Assembly: GCA_900548585.1 (NCBI GenBank)
Contig: URLI01000018.1
Location: 1-39,839 of the forward strand
Origin: an uncultured Prevotella sp.
GTDB lineage: Bacteria; Bacteroidota; Bacteroidia; Bacteroidales; Bacteroidaceae
Reading direction: 5' to 3'
DNA: 39,839 bases
Of the stretch, positions 7,974-15,187 are shown in pieces (the stretch's first letter is position 1; every line of letters begins with the position of its first letter). The notes beneath the pieces were generated by a model. That model did not search any database and was not told the origin of the DNA. It saw only the letters and a program-made list of their open reading frames with translations. The translations under genes and the position numbers were made by a program.

Positions 7974-8837
7974 ATGCAAGTATATTATCTCAACAAGCAC
8001 ACAATGTGCGAGCATTATCAATGCAACAGTCCGGTAGGCTTCAGGGTGGTGACAGAAAAGAAAGGGGCAACCGCACGCACCGTATCTTCACGGTCGGCGA
8101 TGCTGTTCCTGGTGAAAGGCTCCCTGCACGTGGAGGGAGAGAAATTCCCCGCCTTCACAGTGCGCAGGAACCAGATATTCCCCATGCCTGCCGGCATAGA
8201 GAACACCATTCAAGTACTGGAGGACAGCAAGGTGCTGGTGCTGTATTTCATGGACAGCAAGTTCCGCTTCTGCCACAACATCCTAAGCGACGAGATGATC
8301 AAATCGGCACCCAAGCGCAAGGACTGGCTGTTCCCCATAGACATGACAAGGGCAATGAGGGTGTTCGCCTATCAGACAACCGAGTATATCATGGACGGGC
8401 TGCTCTGCTGCGACATACAGCTCATAAAGCAGCGCGAGTTCACCGCCATCATGCAGGCATACTATCCCACGGATGTCCTTGCAACGTTCCTGGCACCGCT
8501 GTTCCACGTCAACCTGTCGTTCCAGGAAACAATCGTGAACATGGCAAAAACCTACCCGTCAATAGACGAGATGGCGGACAAGGTGTGCATGAGCCGGTCG
8601 ACGTTCATACGCAACTTCACACAGTGTTTCGGCGAGACGCCAAAGGCATGGATAAACAAGGTGAAGGCAGAGGCACTGTTCAAGGCCCTGCGCACCACCA
8701 ACGACAGCATGGAGGAAATCGCGAGGCAGTTCAGGTTCTCATCAGTACAGCGGCTGTCAACGTTCTGCAAGGAAACCATCGGAGGCACGCCGATCGAGAT
8801 AAGGAACGGGGAAATCACACCCGAGCAGGTAAAGTGA
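7974..8837 (+). CDS. AraC-family transcriptional regulator
   Basis: This 287-residue protein has an N-terminal cupin-like sensor region (about residues 20-120, including LFLVKGSLHVEGEKFPAFTV). The C-terminal AraC double helix-turn-helix spans about residues 190-280. The first helix-turn-helix reads SIDEMADKVCMSRSTFIRNF and the second lies around EEIARQFRFSSVQRLSTF. It is probably a cytoplasmic ligand-responsive activator. The start at 7974 (MQVYYLNKHT) is chosen because the -7 element at 7939-7946 lies inside the longer frame. It is divergent from the fimbrillin-like lipoprotein unit, a plausible target. The ligand is unknown. Confidence 0.88.
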   Translation: MQVYYLNKHTMCEHYQCNSPVGFRVVTEKKGATARTVSSRSAMLFLVKGSLHVEGEKFPAFTVRRNQIFPMPAGIENTIQVLEDSKVLVLYFMDSKFRFCHNILSDEMIKSAPKRKDWLFPIDMTRAMRVFAYQTTEYIMDGLLCCDIQLIKQREFTAIMQAYYPTDVLATFLAPLFHVNLSFQETIVNMAKTYPSIDEMADKVCMSRSTFIRNFTQCFGETPKAWINKVKAEALFKALRTTNDSMEEIARQFRFSSVQRLSTFCKETIGGTPIEIRNGEITPEQVK

Positions 8838-8947
8838 CGGCTGCGGGCAAGACGGGACACCACGGACAGGAAACAAACATTTTCGCTAAAACAACAAGAA
8901 AAGATAATAAATAATGTGAAACGGGTGCATTTGACGTTATTATGATG

Positions 8948-8955
8948 TAACTTTG
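8948..8955 (+). promoter_or_regulatory. -7 element (TAACTTTG) of the S41 protease gene
   Basis: TAACTTTG followed by CA matches the Bacteroidota consensus. It lies 47 bp before the protease ATG and 9 bp before the ATG of a 13-codon upstream frame. Confidence 0.6.
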
Positions 8956-8964
8956 CAGCCATAT

Positions 8965-9006
8965 ATGAAAATCCGCCGGCAGGACATCACATTATTATAT
9001 ACATGA
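8965..9006 (+). CDS. Possible 13-codon leader peptide overlapping the S41 protease start
   Basis: An ATG at 8965 opens MKIRRQDITLLYT. It stops with a TGA that overlaps the protease start in the arrangement ATGA (9003-9006). It begins nine bases behind the -7 element. The overlap is the usual geometry of translational coupling, but so short a frame could be chance. Confidence 0.3.
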   Translation: MKIRRQDITLLYT

Positions 9007-10703
9007 ACACACACAGACTATCACACGTCTTCGGGGTGGCAGCGTTGGCTCTGTCGCTCCTTGCCTCCGCCGCCGCAACGGCACAGGAGGGGAAAGACCA
9101 CAACTTCAAGGTTGCCAAGAACATCGAGGTATTCAACGCCATATACCGCAACCTCGACATGATGTACGTTGACTCGCTGGACGCAGACGAGGTCATTGGC
9201 AACGGCATCAACGCAATGCTGCGCTCGCTCGACCCGTACACCGTGTATTACCCGGAATCGGAGGTGAAGAGCCTGAAGATGATGCTCACCGGGAAATACG
9301 CCGGCATAGGCGCGCTGATACGCTACAACGCACGGCTCAAGCGCGTGGTCATCGACGAGCCATACGCCAACACGCCGGCAGCGGAGGCCGGACTGAAGAA
9401 GGGAGACGTCATACTGAGCATAGACGACTCGGTGACGACCGACAAGGACGTGGCATACGTCAGCAGCCACCTGCGCGGCGACCCCGGCACAACGTTCGCG
9501 CTGAAGATAATGCGCCCCGCCACCGGCAAGACAATGACGAAAAAGATAACGCGACGCGCGATACAGATGCCGGCGATACCATACTACGGGGTTGTCGATG
9601 GCAACATCGGATACATCAACCTGAACAGCTTCACCGAGGACTGCTCGAAAGACATGCGCAGGGCGTTCGTTGACCTGCGCGGACAGGGTATCGTCAGCCT
9701 GATGATAGACCTGAGAGGCAACGGAGGCGGGTCGCTCGACGAGGCGGTGAACATCGTGAACATGTTCGTGCCGAAGGACATAACGCTGGTGACGACAAAA
9801 GGAAAACTGACAAGGGCAAACCGGGAATACCGGACGACAAAAGAGCCGATAGACACCGGCATGCCGATAGTGATCCTGGTGAACGGCGAGACGGCATCGT
9901 CAAGCGAGATAACCGCCGGGGCGATGCAGGACCTCGACCGGGCAGTGGTGCTCGGCACGCGCACCTACGGCAAGGGACTGGTGCAGACACCACTCGACCT
10001 GCCATACAACGGCAACCTGAAAATAACGACAAGCAAGTATTTCATACCCAGCGGACGCTGCATACAGGCGATAAACTACAAGCACTCACGCGGAGGATAC
10101 ACCGAGCATATACCAGACTCGCTGACCAAGGTGTTCCACACCTCGGGAGGAAGGGAGGTGCGCGACGGCGGAGGCATCAAGCCCGACGTGGAAATAACGC
10201 CGGACTCGCTGCCAAACATCGCATTCTACCTCGGCGCGACGGGGCGAGACACCACGGAGGTGATGTTCGACTACGAGCTCGACTACATCGCCGCACACCC
10301 GGCCATAGCACCGCCGGGAGAGTTCTGCCTCACCGACGGGGACTACGAGGAGTTCAAGCGGCGCGTCATGGCGAGCGGCTTCTCATACGACCCGGAGACG
10401 GAGAAGGCTCTCGAGTCGCTGAAGAAACTGGCACGCTTCGAGGGCTACTACGACGGCGCGAAGGAAGAGTTCGAGGCTCTCGCCGCGAAACTGAAGCACG
10501 ACATCGGGCGCGACCTCGACCGAAACAAGGAGGTGCTGAAGAACATGATATGCGCAGACATCGTGGCGGCATATTATTTCCAGGCCGGCGCGATAGAGAA
10601 TGCCATCAGGACCGACAAGCAGATAAAGGAGGCGCTGGCACTGCTGCGTGACACAGAGCGATACGCCAAGATACTCGGAAAGAGCCCGCGCAAGCAACTA
10701 TGA
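9003..10703 (+). CDS. S41-family C-terminal processing peptidase with PDZ domain
   Basis: This 566-residue protein has a signal peptide (MNTHRLSHVFGVAALALSLL then ASAAATAQ), so it acts in the periplasm or envelope. An N-terminal CTP region precedes a PDZ domain at about residues 85-175 (GIGALIRYN, AAEAGLKKGDVILSID). The S41 serine protease domain follows. Its nucleophile is in NGETASSSEI (about S299) and its general-base lysine in GTRTYGKGLVQ (K324). This Ser-Lys dyad is intact. The C-terminal 150 residues are a helical extension usual for Bacteroidota tail-specific proteases. The gene ends overlapping the convergent uracil permease gene by six bases. Its substrates cannot be read from sequence. 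Confidence 0.93.
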   Translation: MNTHRLSHVFGVAALALSLLASAAATAQEGKDHNFKVAKNIEVFNAIYRNLDMMYVDSLDADEVIGNGINAMLRSLDPYTVYYPESEVKSLKMMLTGKYAGIGALIRYNARLKRVVIDEPYANTPAAEAGLKKGDVILSIDDSVTTDKDVAYVSSHLRGDPGTTFALKIMRPATGKTMTKKITRRAIQMPAIPYYGVVDGNIGYINLNSFTEDCSKDMRRAFVDLRGQGIVSLMIDLRGNGGGSLDEAVNIVNMFVPKDITLVTTKGKLTRANREYRTTKEPIDTGMPIVILVNGETASSSEITAGAMQDLDRAVVLGTRTYGKGLVQTPLDLPYNGNLKITTSKYFIPSGRCIQAINYKHSRGGYTEHIPDSLTKVFHTSGGREVRDGGGIKPDVEITPDSLPNIAFYLGATGRDTTEVMFDYELDYIAAHPAIAPPGEFCLTDGDYEEFKRRVMASGFSYDPETEKALESLKKLARFEGYYDGAKEEFEALAAKLKHDIGRDLDRNKEVLKNMICADIVAAYYFQAGAIENAIRTDKQIKEALALLRDTERYAKILGKSPRKQL

Positions 10704-11924
10704 CTCGTCCCCGCCGGACGCATCTTCCGCGCCAGACGCTGACTTAGGCAGCAGCAGGTTGAGCAGCACGCCGACGATTGCCGACAGGCCGATGCCTGAC
10801 AGCGCAAAGTCGCCTGCGGACAGCACCGCGCCCCCGATGCCAGTGGTAAGGGTTATGGAGATGATTATGACGTTGCGCGTCTCGTTCATGTCAACCTTGT
10901 GCTGCACGAGGTTGTTGACGCCAACGCTCGCTATGGTGCCGAACAGCAGCAGCATGATGCCGCCCAGCACGGCCTGCGGAATGGACTGCAGCAGCGCGCT
11001 CAGCTTGCCAATCACGGAGAATACCAACGCCGTGGCGGCAGATATGCGGATCACCGCCGGACTGGTTACCTTGGTTATCGACATCGCGCCAGTCACCTCA
11101 GAGTATGTGGTTTCCGGCGGCCCGCCGAGAAACGCCGAGGCGAGACATGCCAGACCGTCGCCCAGCATGGTGCGGTGCAGACCCGGCTCCCTGACGAAGT
11201 CTTTCCCCGCAACGGCGCTCACCACATAGACATCACCGATATGCTCGATGACCGGAGCCACGGCCACGGGCATCATATACAGGAACGGCGCCCACTGGAA
11301 ATGGGTTATCGTGGAGAGGGAAACAGGATTGGTAAGCCACGGCGCAGCCACGACAGGCGCGAAGTCAACCTCGCCGGCAATCACCGCAGCGACGTAGCCG
11401 GTGACGATGCCGCATATCACGGGGACAAGCTTCAGCAGCCCCCTGGCAAAGGTGAGAACGAGTATGGCCGCAAGCAATGAGACGAAGGCGAGCAGCCAGT
11501 TGGTCTTTGCCATGCCAACCGCGCTGCCCGAGAGCGAGAGGCCGATGAGGATAATCACCGGGCCGATGACCACCGGAGGGAATACGCGGTTGAGGAAATG
11601 CCTGCCCTGCCACCGCACCAGCGCGCTCATAAGGAAATAGACCAGCGACACACTCGTCAGCCCGGCCAGCGTGCCGGGCAGCCCCCACTGCCCGGTGGCG
11701 GCGATGATGGGCGCGATGAAGGCAAAAGAGCTGCCGAGGAATATCGGCACCTTGCCCTTGGTTACGAAATGGAAGATGAACGTGCCAAGCCCTGCCGTGA
11801 AAAGGGCGGTGGAGGGATTGATGCCGACGAGCAAAGGCACGAGGACCGTGGCGCCGAACGCAACGAAAAGGAACTGCACCCCGACAATGGTCTTCTTGGT
11901 GCCCGAGAGTGTTTCTGTTCTCAT
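10698..11924 (-). CDS. uraA: NCS2-family uracil/xanthine permease
   Basis: This 408-residue inner-membrane transporter belongs to the nucleobase:cation symporter-2 family, most like uracil permease UraA. About 12-14 hydrophobic segments are visible. Family motifs include FLGSSFAFIAP in the third-segment region. GGPPETTYSEVTGAMSITK corresponds to the substrate-site TTYGEN segment, with the glutamate kept. The C-terminus is short and hydrophilic (SASGAEDASGGDES). It starts MRTETLSGTKKT with a TAATTTTG promoter about 33 bp upstream. It converges with the S41 protease gene and their last six bases overlap. Uracil is the most likely substrate, with xanthine possible. Confidence 0.92.
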   Translation of the reverse strand: MRTETLSGTKKTIVGVQFLFVAFGATVLVPLLVGINPSTALFTAGLGTFIFHFVTKGKVPIFLGSSFAFIAPIIAATGQWGLPGTLAGLTSVSLVYFLMSALVRWQGRHFLNRVFPPVVIGPVIILIGLSLSGSAVGMAKTNWLLAFVSLLAAILVLTFARGLLKLVPVICGIVTGYVAAVIAGEVDFAPVVAAPWLTNPVSLSTITHFQWAPFLYMMPVAVAPVIEHIGDVYVVSAVAGKDFVREPGLHRTMLGDGLACLASAFLGGPPETTYSEVTGAMSITKVTSPAVIRISAATALVFSVIGKLSALLQSIPQAVLGGIMLLLFGTIASVGVNNLVQHKVDMNETRNVIIISITLTTGIGGAVLSAGDFALSGIGLSAIVGVLLNLLLPKSASGAEDASGGDES

Positions 11925-11956
11925 CTGTTGTTAAAAGATTATGTTTTAAGGCGGCG

Positions 11957-11964
11957 CAAAATTA
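11957..11964 (-). promoter_or_regulatory. uraA promoter -7 element (TAATTTTG)
   Basis: The minus strand reads TAATTTTG, a match to TAnnTTTG, about 33 bp before the uraA ATG. Confidence 0.55.
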
Positions 11965-12070
11965 CAAAGAAAAAGTCGAAACACCAACACTCACGCCGCA
12001 TGTTTATTGCACTTCGTTTTGGAACTTGCCCCCTTTCCACCGCCACCGCACACACGGACGCGGAGAGCCG

Positions 12071-12160
12071 TTTTAAAAACCCAAACCAGTCATTACAACA
12101 CAGATTTTCATATTTCATCCTGGCAACCTGTTCTGTATCTAATGACCAGTTTGGGTTAAA
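12071..12160. repeat. Inverted pair of the dispersed TAATGACCAGTTTGGGTT element
   Basis: The right arm (12140-12160) is copy D of the dispersed element. The left arm (12078-12095, AACCCAAACCAGTCATTA) is its reverse complement, matching at 16 of 18 positions. The arms are separated by 44 bp. They lie in the 249-bp gap between the uraA promoter and the end of the winged-helix gene, and could form a cruciform, an RNA hairpin or a paired protein site. Nothing else is recognisable in the gap. Confidence 0.6.
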
Positions 12161-12173
12161 ATCACTCAGGCAA

Positions 12174-12470
12174 TCACTTGTTGCCCGGGAAACTTATGTA
12201 GCCCTTCAGGGCTTCCACATAATCCTCGAAGGCACGCAGCCCTTTCCGGGATATGCGGCAGGTGGTCTTGGGACGTTTGCCCTCGAAACCTTTCTCCACA
12301 TCGATGTAGCCTGCCTGTTGCAACTTGTCTATCTGCACGCTGAGGTTTCCTGCCGTTGCGCCCGTCTGCTCGCGGAGGAAAGTGAAGTCGGCCTCCTCCA
12401 CGTTTATCAGGACAGACATCAGCGCAAGCCTCAGCTCGCTGTGCAGCAGCGGGTCCAGTTTGTCAAACAT
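12174..12470 (-). CDS. Winged-helix transcriptional regulator (HTH_34/MarR-like)
   Basis: This 98-residue protein is a single winged-helix domain, starting MFDKLDPLLHSELRLALMSV. The recognition helix region is REQTGATAGNLSVQIDKLQQ. The wing is EKGFEGKRPKTTCRISRKG. This matches the short HTH_34 (PF13601) DNA-binding proteins that respond to unknown signals. It follows the membrane-protein gene by only four bases, so the two are co-transcribed. It is probably an autoregulator, and the direct repeats upstream of the operon are a candidate operator. No ligand domain is visible, so the membrane partner may supply the signal. Confidence 0.85.
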   Translation of the reverse strand: MFDKLDPLLHSELRLALMSVLINVEEADFTFLREQTGATAGNLSVQIDKLQQAGYIDVEKGFEGKRPKTTCRISRKGLRAFEDYVEALKGYISFPGNK

Positions 12471-12474
12471 AGGC

Positions 12475-13134
12475 TCACTCCCCCCTTTCCCTTTGTCTCA
12501 TGACTATCGCGGGGACTATCAGCACAAGCACCGACACCGCTGCCAACACTATCATCTCCGACGGACCGAAAAACACCAACGACAGCACGCTGCCGACACC
12601 ACCGGCAAGGCAACTACAAACCACTGCCAGCTTGTTGTGCAACATGCGGCCCGTTATCATGCCTGCCACGCCCATCGAGAAGACTATGATACAGGTCAAC
12701 GGGTCATACACAACCGTTGCAGCACCTGGGCTTGAGGCTTTCAGCAGGCATGAGTTGTCCGGCGAGGGTAAAAGGTATAACAGTCCGACGGTTAGGCCCA
12801 TCGCTCCCAGCACATATCCGAATGACGACCACACATAGGTGATGTTCTTGTTCAGGAAACTGACAGGCCGGCGTGGCCCACTCCTGCGCATCTTTAAGTC
12901 TATCAGGGCAACGACGCCCATCAATGCCCAAATCATGTTGGATGCCGGCCCCACATCGTAGTGCATCCAAATATGGCCATTGGCAAGGGCGACGACACAC
13001 ACAGACACTCCCCACAGCAACATGTATTTCCAACTCCCGCGCTCGATGTCGCGGCGCGACTGCTCGATACTGCGCTCGATGATTTCCAGGCTGCGCTCGG
13101 CAGACAGATTTTTCAGATCTTCCATAATATTCAT
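12475..13134 (-). CDS. Integral membrane protein partner of the winged-helix regulator
   Basis: This 219-residue protein has a charged cytosolic N-terminus of about 35 residues (MNIMEDLKNLSAERSLEIIE) rich in helix-forming residues. Six or so hydrophobic segments follow, for example YMLLWGVSVCVVALANG and MIVLAAVSVLVLIVPAIVM. It ends with a basic tail (RQRERGE). I do not recognise a catalytic motif. Similar membrane proteins accompany short winged-helix regulators in Bacteroidota, with no assigned role. It is the first gene of a two-gene operon with its own promoter at 13197-13228. A second in-frame ATG three codons in is equally possible. Confidence 0.75.
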   Translation of the reverse strand: MNIMEDLKNLSAERSLEIIERSIEQSRRDIERGSWKYMLLWGVSVCVVALANGHIWMHYDVGPASNMIWALMGVVALIDLKMRRSGPRRPVSFLNKNITYVWSSFGYVLGAMGLTVGLLYLLPSPDNSCLLKASSPGAATVVYDPLTCIIVFSMGVAGMITGRMLHNKLAVVCSCLAGGVGSVLSLVFFGPSEMIVLAAVSVLVLIVPAIVMRQRERGE

Positions 13135-13144
13135 TCCTTTAATG

Positions 13145-13179
13145 GTTACACACTGTTTTTTAATTGTTACATTCTGTTT
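13145..13179. promoter_or_regulatory. Direct repeats, candidate operator of the membrane protein/winged-helix operon
   Basis: Two 14-bp copies, GTTACAcaCTGTTT (13145) and GTTACAttCTGTTT (13166), differ at two bases and are spaced exactly 21 bp apart, two helical turns. They lie between the promoter and the first start codon. This is the expected placement for binding by a repressor, here perhaps the downstream winged-helix protein. Confidence 0.5.
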
Positions 13180-13196
13180 GATTTGTGATCACGGCG

Positions 13197-13228
13197 CAAA
13201 GATAAATAAGTTTATAATATAAACCAAA
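13197..13228 (-). promoter_or_regulatory. Promoter of the membrane protein/winged-helix operon
   Basis: The minus strand carries TATCTTTG (13197-13204). TTTG lies 20 bp upstream (13225-13228). This is one of the few promoters here with a well-spaced -33 element. Confidence 0.65.
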
Positions 13229-13400
13229 TAATTTCGTAAACGATTTGGCTCTACAAGGCCATTTTTAACATTTTACTTTATTTTATTAACAATTCATACG
13301 GAATTTCTACTGCGCAGCCAATTAATATCACCTGACATGCCAAGCCACAACGCCTCCACCCTCCCTGTGTGCCAGTTCGCAATCGACCGTTCAGCAATAA

Positions 13401-13488
13401 CGGCGAATTTGGAACGTAAATACGGCGAATTTGGAACGTAAATACGGCGAGATTGCAATACAAATTCGGCGAGATTGCATTTCGGTTA
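13401..13488. repeat. Four tandem 22-bp units (array 1)
   Basis: Units start at 13401, 13423, 13445 and 13467, all beginning CGGCGA. The first two are identical (CGGCGAATTTGGAACGTAAA then TA). The last two share CGGCGAGATTGCA. The array lies in the 612-bp gap 13205-13816 between the membrane-protein promoter and the end of serB. No protein-coding role is evident. The gap also holds a palindrome at 13627 and no other gene that I can support. Confidence 0.75.
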
Positions 13489-13626
13489 GCCATAAACAAG
13501 GTTCTAATTTGTCATCAATGTCAAGTCTTTGGATAGCATCGCATGGACTTATGGATGTCTTGCATGGTTTTACGCTCTGTAAATCCCTACAAGACATCAT
13601 AACATTATGACAAAGAATAAATTGGC

Positions 13627-13647
13627 GGACTTACAGGACGCAAGTCC
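13627..13647. repeat. Dispersed 21-bp palindrome (GGACTT..AAGTCC), copy 1
   Basis: GGACTT and AAGTCC flank a nine-base centre (ACAGGACGC). Its reverse complement matches the copies at 22770 and 23359. Confidence 0.55.
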
Positions 13648-13816
13648 TTACATTTTGCCTTCAATTCACCGACAAATACACATGGTTCACGACTTGTTGC
13701 ATGTAAAGGTATTGACTGCGAATGTCCTTGTGTCATTTCACACAAAGCAAAGGCTTGCCATTTACTTTATGCACAACATACATTATATATAAGAGTATGC
13801 CGAACGTACTGGTTTC

Positions 13817-15046
13817 TCATCGCTCCAGGTAGGAGTCCTTGAAGCCGAGGAAATACAGCACGCCGTCAAGTCCTATGGTGTTGATGCTCTGCTCGGCGTT
13901 TGCCACAACCCTTGGCTTGGCGTGGAATGCGATGCCGAGCCCAGACTCGGTGAGCATCGGCAGGTCGTTGGCGCCGTCGCCCACGGCTATCGTCTGTGCT
14001 ATGTTCACCTTCTCCACCTGTGCGATGAGGCGTAGCAGCTCGCGCTTGCGATGCCCGTCAACGATGTCGCCGAGATACCGCCCCGTGAGTTTGCCGTCCT
14101 CGCCTATTTCCAGTTCGTTGGCATACATGTAGTCCACTCCCCATCGTTTCTGCAAGTATTCCCCGAAGTATGTGAACCCACCGCTGAGAATTGCTATCTT
14201 ATATCCGTATTGCTTCAGCACCCGCATCAGCCTGTCGGCGCCCTCTGTTATAGGCATTTTCTCTGCAATGTCCTTCATCACTTTCACGTCGAGGCCTTTC
14301 AGCAGCGCCACGCGCTCGGTGAAGCTCTCCTTGAAGTCTATCTCGCCCCTCATGGCGCGTGCCGTGATGGCCTTCACCTCGTCGCCGACACCCGCGCGCA
14401 TTGCCAGCTCGTCGATGCACTCGGTCTGTATCAGCGTGGAGTCCATGTCGAAGCATATCAACCGCCGCATACGCCGGAACATGGTGTCCTGCTGGAACGA
14501 GAAGTCCATGTCCATCGTGCTGGACAGCTCCATGAGTTTCGCCTGCATGGCGTTCCTGTCCTTCGCATTCCCGCGCAGCGAGAACTCTATGCACGCTCGT
14601 GCGTCCTTTCGCGGGTTGCGTATCGACGGGCGGCCGGTCAGGCGGCGTATATAGTCGATGTTGAAGCCCTGTAGGGATATAAGTTTCGTCGCAGCCTCTA
14701 TCTTGCGCGCCTCGAGCCGTTTCCCCAGTATGGTAAGCACGAAGCGGTTCTTGCCCTGGCGGTTCACCCAGCTCTCATAATCATCATCGTTGATGGGCGA
14801 GAAGCCGATGTTAACGCCGAGCTCGGTGGCCTTGAACAGCAGTTCCTTCATCACGTTGCCGGAGTTCTTCTCGTCTATGCGGAACATCACTCCGAGCGAC
14901 AGGGAGTTGTGGATGTCAGCCTGGCCGATGTCGAGTACTGTTGCGTCGTATTTCGCCAGTATGCTCATCACCGATGTCGTCAGTCCCGGCAGGTCATGGC
15001 CAGTTATGTTGGCAATAATCTGTTCCTTGCGTCTTGATTCTTTCAT
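13817..15046 (-). CDS. serB: Phosphoserine phosphatase with N-terminal ACT domains
   Basis: This 409-residue enzyme catalyses the last step of serine synthesis, phosphoserine to serine. An ACT-like regulatory region occupies about residues 8-180 (IIANITGHDLPGLTTSVMSI), probably two ACT repeats. The HAD phosphatase domain begins with the nucleophile motif DMDST at residues 200-204. SGGFTYF (motif II) and VGDGANDLPM (metal site) follow. All key residues are present. The start at 15046 (MKESRRKEQ) is chosen over an in-frame ATG 57 bp upstream because the TACCTTTG promoter element at 15079-15086 lies inside that extension. It is divergent from the methyltransferase gene. Confidence 0.95.
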   Translation of the reverse strand: MKESRRKEQIIANITGHDLPGLTTSVMSILAKYDATVLDIGQADIHNSLSLGVMFRIDEKNSGNVMKELLFKATELGVNIGFSPINDDDYESWVNRQGKNRFVLTILGKRLEARKIEAATKLISLQGFNIDYIRRLTGRPSIRNPRKDARACIEFSLRGNAKDRNAMQAKLMELSSTMDMDFSFQQDTMFRRMRRLICFDMDSTLIQTECIDELAMRAGVGDEVKAITARAMRGEIDFKESFTERVALLKGLDVKVMKDIAEKMPITEGADRLMRVLKQYGYKIAILSGGFTYFGEYLQKRWGVDYMYANELEIGEDGKLTGRYLGDIVDGHRKRELLRLIAQVEKVNIAQTIAVGDGANDLPMLTESGLGIAFHAKPRVVANAEQSINTIGLDGVLYFLGFKDSYLER

Positions 15047-15078
15047 CTTTATCTGTTTTAGAGGTTGCTTCTGCACTG

Positions 15079-15086
15079 CAAAGGTA
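15079..15086 (-). promoter_or_regulatory. serB promoter -7 element (TACCTTTG)
   Basis: The minus strand reads TACCTTTG followed by CA, 32 bp before the serB ATG. Confidence 0.6.
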
Positions 15087-15172
15087 TTGAAAAATGCGTA
15101 CATGCCGACATGTATATGCCGTTGTTAACAATTTTTTATTGTATGCCGCCTCATTTTGTTTATAGGAAAGTA

Positions 15173-15180
15173 TATCTTTG
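15173..15180 (+). promoter_or_regulatory. -7 element (TATCTTTG) of the methyltransferase gene
   Basis: TATCTTTG ends seven bases before the ATG at 15188. The transcript would therefore begin within a few bases of the start codon, or the ATG at 15206 is used. Confidence 0.6.
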
Positions 15181-15187
15181 CACCTAT

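Noticed and set aside
13401..13488. Possible CRISPR array
   Set aside because: Units are head to tail at 22 bp with no distinct spacers, and no cas genes are present. The same applies to 23042-23195.
13607..13792. A 61-codon plus-strand frame before serB
   Set aside because: It overlaps the dispersed palindrome, has no promoter at its start and no recognisable feature.
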